From contig NC_134524.1 of NCBI RefSeq assembly GCF_027942865.1, positions 2,941,036-3,005,035 on the forward strand: 64,000 nucleotides of DNA, written 5' to 3'. The notes beneath the pieces were generated by a model, which did no database searches, was not told where the DNA came from, and was given only the letters and a program-made list of their open reading frames with translations. Below, in pieces: positions 11,323 to 20,627 of the stretch. Source of the DNA: Odontesthes bonariensis. Taxonomy: Eukaryota > Chordata > Actinopteri > Atheriniformes > Atherinopsidae. The position numbers and the translations under genes were made by a program. How positions within the stretch are numbered: the stretch's first letter is position 1; every line of letters begins with the position of its first letter.

Positions 11323-13838
11323 CTAAGCTTTTCTTCTATAGATCAGGAAACCAACAGCAAGAAGAAGAAGAGATAAAACGATCAGTCCAACGATCAGTCC
11401 AACAGGTCCTCCTCCTTCCTTCTCTCCTCCTTCCTTCTCTCCTCCTTCCTTCTCTCCTCCTTCCTTCTCTCCTCCTTCCTTCTCTCCTCCACCCTCCGTC
11501 CCTGCAGATCAGAAACAGGTGTGGTTACCAGCTGTCAGGTGGGTGATGACTGAAGAACATTTCCTCTTCAAACTGCTGTCCCACATCATCTCCTGCACTC
11601 AGACCAGCTGCTTTCTACAGAGTCTCATCAACAACATCTTTAGAAAACACCTGAAACATCTGATCTGAGATGTTTCACTCTCACATCAACAACAGGAAGC
11701 TGCTTCAGCTCTGATCCAGACACACTCACACTCACCTGGTTCAACAACTGCCAGGTGGATGATGCTGATGGGATCAGATATCTTTCCATCATTTATTCCT
11801 TCCTGCTTAACTCGACACTCATATGTTCCTCTGTCCTCAGTCGTCACATTTCTCAGAATCAGAGACACGTCTCCATCCTTCATCTGTCTGTCCTGCAGAT
11901 ACACCCGGTTCTTATAAGATGGATGCTGCTCTTCTGATAAAAACTGATCATCTCTGTAGACAAGAACATGTTCTGGCTTCAGATCAGCTCTGCTCCACTC
12001 TACAACTATGATGTTGTTGTTGTTGGGAGCTCCACATGGCAGAGTAACATCCTGTCCAGGTTCAGCTGTGTTTCTGTGTTCTGCAGGAGAGGAAACAACA
12101 CAGAGCAGAGAGGTTACAGAGAGGAAACAACACAGAGCAGAGAGGTTACAGAGAGGAAACAACACAGAGCAGAGAGGTTACAGAGAGGAAACAACACAGA
12201 GCAGAGAGGTTACAGAGAGGAAACAACACAGAGCAGAGAGGTTACAGAGAGAGGAAACAACACAGAGCAGAGAGGTTACAGAGAGGAAACAACACAGAGC
12301 AGAGAGGTTACAGAGAGAGGAAACATCACAGAGCAGAGAGGTTACAGCTCAGAGAGGAAACATCACAGAGCAGAGAGGTTACAGAGCTCAGAGAGGAAAC
12401 ATCACAGAGCAGAGAGGTTACAGAGCTCAGAGAGGAAACAACACAGAGCAGAGAGGTTACAGAGCTCAGAGAGGAAACAACACAGAGCAGAGAGGTTACA
12501 GAGAGAGGAAACAACACAGAGCAGAGAGGTTACAGAGAGAGGAAACAACACAGAGCAGAGAGGTTACAGAGAGGAAACAACACAGAGCAGAGAGGTTACA
12601 GAGAGAGGAAACAACACAGAGCAGAGAGGTTACAGAGAGGAAACAACACAGAGCAGAGAGGTTACAGAGCTCAGAGAGGAAACAACACAGAGCAGAGAGG
12701 TTACAGAGCTCAGAGAGGAAACAACACAGAGCAGAGAGGTTACAGAGAGAGGAAACAACACAGAGCAGAGAGGTTACAGAGAGAGGAAACAACACAGAGC
12801 AGAGAGGTTACAGAGAGGAAACAACACAGAGCAGAGAGGTTACAGAGAGAGGAAACAACACAGAGCAGAGAGGTTACAGAGAGGAAACAACACAGAGCAG
12901 AGAGGTTACAGAGAGGAAACAACACAGAGCAGAGAGGTTACAGAGAGGAAACAACACAGAGCAGAGAGGTTACAGAGAGGAAACAACACAGAGCAGAGAG
13001 GTTACAGAGAGGAAACAACACAGAGCAGAGAGGTTACAGAGAGGAAACAACACAGAGCAGAGAGGTTACAGAGAGGAAACAACACAGAGCAGAGAGGTTA
13101 CAGAGCTCAGAGAGGAAACAACACAGAGCAGAGAGGTTACAGAGAGAGGAAACAACACAGAGCAGAGAGGTTACAGCTCAGAGAGGAAACAACACAGAGC
13201 AGAGAGGTTACAGCTCAGAGAGGAAACATCACAGAGCAGAGAGGTTACAGAGCTCAGAGTGGAACTCTGAACTTCCACAGCAGCATCATCTGCACCCCGA
13301 GAACTAAACAAGAGGAGCCCCAACAAATGCTGTTTATTTTCAGTTCCTGATGGAAGGAGCAGGCTCCCTTTGGTGTGTGCACGGCTGCCGCAGAACATCT
13401 GTTAGAATGCATCAGCCAGAAACTGCTGCACACCATTTACAACCATCACGTTAGTAACGGGAGAGGAAACCCACTGAAGGACTTATCTTGTGTTCAAGGA
13501 GAAGAAGTCACAGCTAAATGAAGAGCAGATCATTTCTTTTCCAAGCGGTCATTATTCCCATGATCAAACTGAGCTGACAGCTCTGAGACTCACCAACACA
13601 TTCACCTACAGTACAGTCTCTGACCACCAGGGTGTAGCTGGGAGGAGCACATGGAGCGCATGAAAGGGTTAGGGTTCCCTAACCCTTTACCAAACCATTA
13701 GGCTGAAAGGCTTCATGAAGCTTCATGTGCCCCCCACCAGTCCCCAGCTTAAGTCCCCAGCTCAAACTCACCTGCAGAAACAGACAGCAGGAGGCCGACA
13801 CACAGCAGACTCAGACTCAGTGACGTTAAAGCAGCCAT
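11323..13838 (-). CDS. V-set (B7/butyrophilin-like) membrane receptor, tail truncated
   Basis: Three exons, all joined in phase 1: 13838-13772 (signal peptide), 12080-11736 (V-set domain) and 11501-11323 (stalk and membrane). The summed CDS is 591 nt, giving 196 residues. Residues 1-22 (MAALTSLSLSLLCVGLLLSV...) form a signal peptide. The V domain has Cys38 and Cys111, Trp51 and the D-x-G-x-Y-x-C motif at 105-111; N100-V-T is a likely glycan site. A GGEKE repeat stalk follows, then a membrane helix and YRRKA before TAG. In the right paralogue the same codon is TCG and the protein continues, so this copy has lost its cytoplasmic ITIM tail by one substitution. The domain resembles B7/butyrophilin and other teleost V-set families; exact assignment needs phylogeny. 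Intron 1 contains a long minisatellite up to the 3' splice site. Confidence 0.75.
11416..11490 (-). repeat. Coding 15-bp repeat, GGEKE stalk
   Basis: Five perfect tandem copies of a 15-bp unit in the membrane exon of the left V-set gene; each encodes GGEKE on the minus strand. The right paralogue has about two copies (GGEKK, GGEKE) at 57011-57045. The repeat changes the length of the extracellular stalk without breaking frame. Confidence 0.85.
12087..13260. repeat. Intronic minisatellite, about 37 copies of a 30-37-bp unit
   Basis: The plus-strand unit is GAGGAAACAACACAGAGCAG followed by AGAGGTTACA, with optional GA or GCTCAGA linkers that make units of 30, 32, 35 or 37 bp. On the coding (minus) strand it is pyrimidine-rich and runs directly into the V-exon acceptor at 12080, so it forms the polypyrimidine tract many times over. 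The right gene has only two units at 56336-56411. Long open frames of more than 400 codons across this array are artefacts of the repeat length. Confidence 0.9.
13663..13688. repeat. Telomere-motif palindrome
   Basis: AAAGGGTTAGGG, a TT spacer and CCCTAACCCTTT form a perfect 12-bp inverted repeat made of TTAGGG-like sequence head to head. It lies in intron 1 of the left V-set gene, 84 bp from the signal exon. Only about 1.5 hexamers are present on each side. Confidence 0.6.
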
Positions 13839-14028
13839 TTCCTCTGATTCTACAGATCCAACTCTGAGTCTGTGGGAATAGTTAAACTATTCCAGGATGT
13901 TCCAGCAGATGCAGAAAACCAGTTTAACTCATAAACCAAACTAAGTTAGAAACGAAGCTGAACAATAAACCAGAACCAGAACAAAGGTCCCTTCGTGCCT
14001 CGCTCTAACGCTCGATGTCTCGATAAAT

Positions 14029-14165
14029 ACGGAAGAAGGTGGAGTTTCAGAGGCGGCGCCTGACTGAAGTCTTCCGTATCAGCTTCGGAATTCTTCGGAA
14101 TTCTTACGAATTCTTCCGAAGCTGATATGGAAGAAGGTGGAGTTTGAAAGGCGGCGCCTTCAATC
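14029..14165. promoter_or_regulatory. Palindrome flanked by direct repeats upstream of the left V-set gene
   Basis: Two direct repeats (GGAAGAAGGTGGAGTTT followed by AGGCGGCGCCT) bracket a near-perfect inverted repeat, TATCAGCTTCGGAA and TTCCGAAGCTGATA, with several GAATTCTT units between. It lies about 190-330 bp upstream of the ATG at 13838. The position suggests a proximal promoter element or a hairpin; no function is shown. A MITE is an alternative explanation. Confidence 0.4.
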
Positions 14166-14809
14166 AGCTGATCAGAGATCAGAGAACGATGACAAAATCT
14201 CTGAAAGTGACTCTGTGAACCGACTTCAGTCCCAACAGCAGCAGCGTTCCTGTTAAACTCAGGATGAAGGTTAAACTCAGGATGAAGATAAACTCAGGAT
14301 GTCTGTTCTCAGTGAGGAACAAACAGAGACGCTCAGGAAAAACATGGAAATACAAGCAGAGCTGAATGTATCAGATTGATCCAAACCGAAGTTTCACACC
14401 AATATCATCTTTTTCTAAATCTCTGAACGTTCTGATTCTTTTCTCCATGTTGGGTCACATGAATGCTGTTTCTCACTGTAAACTGCGGTGATTCTGCCCT
14501 GATCAGATGCTTTCCATCCTCACACAGTTAAAGACGATGCATCAGACTGCAAACAGAGGACAGTCTGTGGCTGTAACTCTCTAACTATTCTTTACAGATG
14601 CTCACACTGACCGTCTGCAGCTTGTCTGGCTTTACCAGAATTACTGCCAAATGTTGTTCTCTGCTCACATGAACAGAGTTCACAGTTTGTGGCGTGTTGT
14701 AGAAGTGTCGTCAGTAACTGCAGCATCAACATCACATTTACAGGGTTCATCCTCAAAGAGCAAACATTCAAACTGCCTCCAGGGTTCAGAAAACAGAAAA
14801 TAAGACTCA

Positions 14810-14930
14810 CCTTTAAGAAGCTCACAGGTGTCACACTGATGATGACCGAGGCTCAGAGGCTGATGTCCACCTCCAGACTGAGCGTCTCAGCTCTGCCACC
14901 AGCTCCTATCAGCTGCTGACGTCAGCTGAT
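14810..14930 (-). promoter_or_regulatory. CRE-like site and possible untranslated first exon
   Basis: A perfect TGACGTCA palindrome lies at 14917-14924. About 100 bp further along the minus strand, a donor-like AAAGGTGAGT sits at about 14815. Together they could be a promoter and non-coding first exon for the left V-set gene, whose signal exon is 1 kb downstream. No other support was found; the remaining sequence 14166-14809 shows no gene. Confidence 0.25.
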
Positions 14931-15124
14931 TTAAATGTTAATCTTTCATCCATCACAAACAAACAGGATGGAAAATACAGGCTGAATACCTGCAGAAGCA
15001 TCTTTTGTTCACTCTGTATGTTTTTATCCATCATCTGACTCTGTGGGTTTGTTTTTATGTTTACTTTTACAATGATTCCACAGATTAGGCCTTAATCTGA
15101 CAGACAGACGGACTGTAGTCACAA

Positions 15125-16405
15125 CAGCGGCGGCTCCTCCATAGGGGCGATTTGTGCGACGCACTACCAAACACGCAGGTTTTTTTTTTTTTTTAATCTA
15201 GTTGCTAAGGCGGGACTGATCTACTGTAGGCAAACTGGTTGTATATGTCATTGTCCAATCAGATTAAGGTCGCGCCTGGTGTTGCCACGCCCATTTGGGG
15301 CGATTTCTGTCAGGGTCGAATTTGCACCAGGAAGCTCCCGTTGACATGAATGGTAAGTCAGTTTTTTTTTCAAAAATCCTGCTCCCAATGCATTTTCTAT
15401 GAGGGTTTATGTGCTCGCACAAACGACGCACAACGTGCTTTCGTCATACGTCTGCTGCGCGGGAACATGAACATTCTACGTTGTTGTTGTAACATTGTGG
15501 TTTTCAATAAAGAAAAAAAAACATTCTACAATGAAGATGGCGAGTGTGGAGTGTAACAGTACGGCAGTGTTTCTGACAGAAGTTCCCTTTAGTCGTTGTA
15601 CTAATGCAGAGAAGGAAGTTTGGAAGAATTTTGCGGGATTTTCGAGCTCGCCTTGCGAGGCAAAGATGAAACCCAGGGCTCCACCAACCCTGCTATTTTT
15701 CCAGGTAGTATTTGATGAAGCTAAATAACTTACCCTTTTGTGCTCAATCATTGACTTGTAATGATTTAAATCTTTTATATAATGTTGACAATAATAGCAG
15801 AATGTATAATGCCACATTCATTGTTAATGGTGCAGTATTATATTTAAAAAAGAGAGAAATCTCACATAAGTAAGCTGCACTTAACCATGTTTGACAACTG
15901 GTTATGCTTTTCTAAGTCATATTTTCCAAAACTTCAATAAACACTTGACTTGGATTTATAAGCTGTCATTTTAATTACATTCTTTAGAAAGAAAATTTAA
16001 TGAATCTTATCATTAAGAGCTTATGTGTTTACTTATTTCATAGAATCCTGGAACAATATGAGGAAAATAAATTCATGGTTAAGGTGTAATATTAACTGAT
16101 TGGCAAATTATGCAAAAAATTATTAAACATTACAATAAATTATGCTACCAAGACAAATATACCTCAGTCCTATGGCCTTTTATGGTACTTATGGGCATAA
16201 CGGGGGAAATTGCAGAGTCACTTTGGTTATTTGTCAGACCAAATAACCAAAGTGACCCTGCGTTGTGTTTATTTAAGGAAGACAAGGAGTTTCTGGACGA
16301 TTGGACATTTTATTTCCTGCGTGGGAACAGAACAGCTTTGCACAGCACACTCTGATGCAGCTTTCACAGACTGGAAATCTAAAAAAATGTCAGGAGCCGC
16401 CACTG
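15125..16405. mobile_element. Non-autonomous hAT element with near-perfect target duplication
   Basis: The ends are CAGCGGCGGCTCCT at 15125 and its near-complement AGGAGCCGCCACTG ending at 16405, giving inverted termini of the hAT type. Flanking octamers are AGTCACAA (15117-15124) and AGTCACAG (16406-16413), matching at 7 of 8 positions. The 1281-bp element has no transposase. It is inserted between the C block and the left V-set gene. Confidence 0.7.
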
Positions 16406-16859
16406 AGTCACAGCAACCTTTAGACAGCGATCAGGCTGATCTCTGTTACATTCCTAACTGCTGAAGTCCTGAAGCTCATCAGTCCCACTAATCAGTGATG
16501 TTAGAGGTGAATTTCCTGATCAGACATTAACTCTCTCACAGGTTAGAGTCCCGTGGTCCACAGCCACAGAGCAGACGGATGAAGCTATGAAACACAGATC
16601 TGTTCACACAGCAGATCAGACAATTCAGTTCAGTGAGATGGAAGCAGCACAGATCCATGTGATCAGAGAGAAACCGTCTTCAGACTCAGAAATGAGTCCG
16701 TCTGCTGTCATGTGGGGTTTCCACCTCCAACATTTAATAACCAGGAAGTTCAAACTGCACTCTGATTCTGAGTCAGAGCAGGAGGAGTCAGACAGTTTAA
16801 ACTGGTTCAGACCACACTTCCTCTTTCAGACACTCCTCCATCTTGTTGTGTCGTGTTAC

Positions 16860-17835
16860 AGAAACTCAGTTCCATCATCATCCAGCAGGAGGCAGCACTG
16901 ACCAGCTGAAACTGAGAGACACGAGTCTCCAGGGGCCTGCAGGAGCCTCCAGGAGTCTGTCCCCTCTGACAGAGTCTGACTAGTTTTCCTTCTCCGCAGC
17001 TTATTGTTCGCTGTAATGTTCTGTCCTCATATGGAAGTGGCTTTGGATGAGGGTTTGCTTTAAACCTGGTTCTCTTTCCTTTTCTTCTTCTCTGTTGTAT
17101 TTAAACATCAGATGCAGGCACCACCCTGAGTTAGAAACCCTGATGCCCCAGATTCCACCTACAAAGCTCAGAGCACCAAACACAGCTACAGCTTCTCTTT
17201 GCACATAAATACCCGACTGAGACTCAACAAAGAGAGTTTGTGCTTTACACAGTTCCCACGTCGATGTTTGGTGGTCTCTGGCTGATGACCCTGCAGCTGA
17301 CCCATGGGCAGCGGAGGAGGTGCGACAGGCAGAAATGCCCGGCAGGTTTAACAGCTACCTGTATAATCCTGTAGTGTAAACAGTTCCCATGCAGGACAAA
17401 CACACGGACCGTTGCCACGGCAACCTTTAGGCAGCGATCAGGTGCACGGCTGAAAGTTTGGCTGATTTGTGTTACAGAAACACAGGTTTTTCTCAGCTCC
17501 AGGCAGAAAACTCGTCCCACATAAATCCAAACTGGAACTCAATTTGTTGATGTTCCTGAATCTAAGTTTTAAGTTATTAAAACTTGGCCCCTCTCTCTCT
17601 CTCATTGGTACATGACAGTGAAATGAACATTTTAACCCGACCACAGTCTGGATCCTCTGAGATACGACAGGAAAAACAGACAATCAGTTCAGACAAATAT
17701 TTATTCCACATTAACGCAGATGAGGTTAAAATGATGCATCTCTGGTTTGAACCCTTCTGATTTACCTGAGTAAAAACTAAAGTCATTAACTTGTGTTTGA
17801 AAAGATAAAAAAGATTAACAGAAACAGACTGGAAT
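16860..17835 (-). repeat. Inverted block C, left copy
   Basis: This is the reverse complement of 63035-64000 with few differences. It lies upstream of the left V-set gene but downstream of the right one, as expected if the receptor units were once in a head-to-tail array. Short open frames here (for example 17245-17520, 91 codons) differ between copies by only two residues, but without domains or splice support I do not call them genes. The adjoining 16414-16859 also looks non-coding. Confidence 0.8.
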
Positions 17836-17839
17836 GTAT

Positions 17840-18031
17840 GATGTCATTACCGCCGACGTGAATAACTATTTTATTGTATTTACGTTTATCCTTAGCCAGC
17901 AGTTTTAAATAGGATTTTACGTCGCCCACTCTGGCCCCTGGGATACATTTGACTATGGCCGCTGGTGTCTCTAATGCCACGTTTCTGACCTTAGAGCTGC
18001 CAATTACTAGGGTTTTGTGTTTGTATGACAC
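17840..18031 (-). pseudogene. LINE ORF1 esterase (SGNH-like) fragment
   Basis: The frame encodes [12 protein letters not shown], with the nucleophile-type GSS block, then [11 protein letters not shown] and [10 protein letters not shown], the GGND block. These are the SGNH/GDSL-esterase motifs found in ORF1 proteins of L2/CR1-type LINEs in fish. Only the first 65 or so codons remain; the fragment ends at the boundary of block C. Confidence 0.65.
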
Positions 18032-18640
18032 TCAAAAACCACACAATGTTGCTTCGTTAACGTCACGTTTACTTCCGCACAAGCTTTTACATGTTGCGAC
18101 TTTTTGCCATAAATCCAGCCTTAAAGACAAAGTAACCTGTCGCTCACAGTGCATAACATAATTGGTTCCAACAGGACACAATAAGAACACAATCTGTGTT
18201 TTCAGACATAACATTCCCCCCCTTAGAGAATGAAACATAACACTCAACCCACTTGTAACCCCCTTATATCAGGTAAGTATAACTACAACAAACAAAATAG
18301 TTTACAATACTCAAACAGTCCAGTACCAGGATATCTAGGATTAAGCCTTTTTGAGTCCAGGAAGTGAATGCCAATATTGAGACACACACCCGCAGTTGTA
18401 ACATCTATTTATATATTTTCTTCCAAACCAGAAACATGGCTATCAGTATCCAATACAGAACAATGAAAAGAAGAAAATAACAAAGTAAAAATAATAAACA
18501 GCACGCATAACCCCCCCCCCCCCCCCCCCCCCCAATGAGCTGCCACCTTACCGTGTGTGTGGGGGGGCTTTAAGCTCCTGGTAGGGTCACCCTAGGCAAA
18601 CAGATCCTAGATGAGGGACCAGACAAAGAACAGCTCATAA
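18032..18640. other. No gene seen; poly(C) run
   Basis: Non-coding sequence. A run of 23 C lies at 18511-18533. The part 18060-18240 may continue the LINE relic next to it. Confidence 0.5.
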
Positions 18641-20280
18641 ACCCCCTATGATGTACAAAATGATTGGACAACGCGTTCCTTTACCCGGACGCGGGTCACC
18701 GGGGAGCCAGGCCCAGGGGTGGGGCCTGGCAGCGAGCGCCTGGTGCCCGTGGGGCTCGGTCGGGCACAGCCTGAAGATATGACGTGGGTCCCCCTTCCGA
18801 CGGGCTCACCACCCGTGGGAGGGGCCAAAGGGGGTCGGGTCAGTGTGAGCTAGGTGGCAGCCGAAGGCGGAGACCTTGGCGGTCTGATCCTTGGCTACTG
18901 AAGCTGGCTCTTGGGACGTGGAACGTCACCTCTCTGCTGGGAAAGGAGCCTGAGCTGGTGCACGAGGCTGAGCGGTTCCGGCCAGATATAGTCGGACTCA
19001 CCTCGACGCATGGCTTGGGCTCCGGAACCAGCCTCCTCGAGAGGGGTTGGACTCTTTTCCACTCTGGAGTTGCCCGTGGTGAGAGGCGTAGAGCAGGTGT
19101 GGGCATACTTATTGCCCCCCGGCTGTGCGCCTGTACATTGGGGTTTACCCCGGTGGACGAGAGGGTAGCCTCCCTCCGCCTTAGGGTGGGGGGACAGGTC
19201 CTAACTGTTGTTTGTGCTTATGCACTGAACGGCACTTCAGAGTACCCACCCTTTTTGGAGTCCCTGGAGGAGGCATTAGAGAGTGCTCCTTCAGGAGCAC
19301 TTGTTCCTTCCTGATCACCACCTGGTGGTGAGTGTGCTCCGCTGGTGGGGGAGGAGGCCGGTCAGACCTGGCAGGCCCAAACGTATTGTGAGGGTCTGTT
19401 GGGAACGGCTGGCGGAATCCCCAGTAAGGAGGAGTTTCAACTCCCACCTCTGGCAGAGCTTCAACCATGTCCCGGGGGAGGTGGGGGACATTGAGCCCAA
19501 ATGGGACATGTTCCGTGCCTCCATTGTTGAGGCGGCTGACCGGAGCTGTGGCCGTAAGGTGGTCGGTGCCTGTCGTGGCGGCAACCCCCGAACCCGCTGG
19601 TGGACACCAGTGGTGAGGGAAGCCGTCAAGCTGAAGGAGTCCTATCGGGCCTTTTTGGCCAGTGGGACTCTGGAAGCAGCTGATGGTACCGACAGGCCAA
19701 GCGGAACGCGACCTCGGCGGTTGCTGAGGCAAAAACTCGGGCTTGGGAGGAGTTCGGGGAGGCCATGGAGAACGACTTCTGGACGGCCTCGAAGAGATTC
19801 TGGTCCACCATCTGACGGCTCAGGGGGGGGAGCGGTGCACCGTCAATACCGTGTATGGTAAGGGCGGGGCTCTGCTGACCTCATCTAGGGACGTTGTGAG
19901 TTGGGGGGGGAATATTTCGGAGTTGGGGAGCTCGGACATGGGGCCTCCCATTTCTGGGGCTGAGGTTGCCGAGGTGGTCAAAAAGCTCCTCGGTGGCAAG
20001 GCCCCGGGGGTGGATGAGGTCCGTCCTGAGTTCCTCAAGGCTCTGGATGCTTCAGGGCTGTCTTGGTTGACACGCCTCTGCAGCATCGCGTGGACATCGG
20101 GGAAAGTGCTTCTGGACTGGCAGATCGGGGTGGTGGTCCCCCTCTTTAAAAGGGGGGGCTGGAGGGTGTGTTCCAACTAAAGGGGGATCTCACTCCTCAG
20201 CCTCCCTGGTAAGGTCTATTCGGGGGTACTGGAGAGGAGGATCCACCGGATAGTCGAATCTCGGATTCAGGAGGTGCAGT
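18641..20280 (+). mobile_element. RTE-type (Rex3-like) LINE, internally deleted and 3' truncated
   Basis: A GC-rich leader precedes an endonuclease domain beginning at about 18898 (LALGTWNVTSLLGKEPELVH, then GLTSTHGLGSG). The middle of the endonuclease is missing: at about 19312 the sequence jumps to the DHHLVVS motif with a frame change. The linker (CRGGNPRTRWWTP) follows, and then the first RT blocks (GGKAPGVDEVRPEFLK and a VVVPLFK block) with further frame breaks. It ends abruptly at about 20280 before the catalytic RT motif. LINEs are normally 5' truncated, so loss of the 3' end suggests later rearrangement. Confidence 0.75.
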
Positions 20281-20627
20281 GTTAAAAAACGATTCCTGTG
20301 CCATACTGACACATGCAGAACACCAACGACTTGACACTGATAATGGTGGTTATTCATTGGTGTCTGGCTTTCCATCAAATGATTTTTCATTTATGCTTGC
20401 TACTATGTATTTCCAAAAACTGAACATAATAAAGGTGATACGGTGTGTTTGCGAACATAATTCTGTGTTTAATGGTTATCGCTTGTATCTTTAAATAACT
20501 TCAAACAACGTTACCCACTCCTCTATGAAGAGAAGAAACCACGCAGACCCACACAGGAAGAGGGCGGACTTTATTTGGGGTCCTCAACAACCAGCTCAAA
20601 CTGGCCAAATGAGTGAGAGACGCAACG

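Noticed and set aside
11968..13350. Open frames of 420-460 codons across the left intronic array
   Set aside because: They consist only of translations of the 30-37-bp minisatellite (RKQHRAERLQ-type repeats in several frames). Length arises from a unit without stops, and the array lies in an intron on the opposite strand.
14917..14924. TGACGTCA as firm evidence of a promoter
   Set aside because: A lone 8-bp palindrome occurs by chance; without a mapped transcription start it is kept only as a low-confidence note.
18511..18533. Poly(C) run as a regulatory i-motif
   Set aside because: It is in non-coding repeat-rich sequence with no gene nearby using it; homopolymer length is also prone to assembly error.
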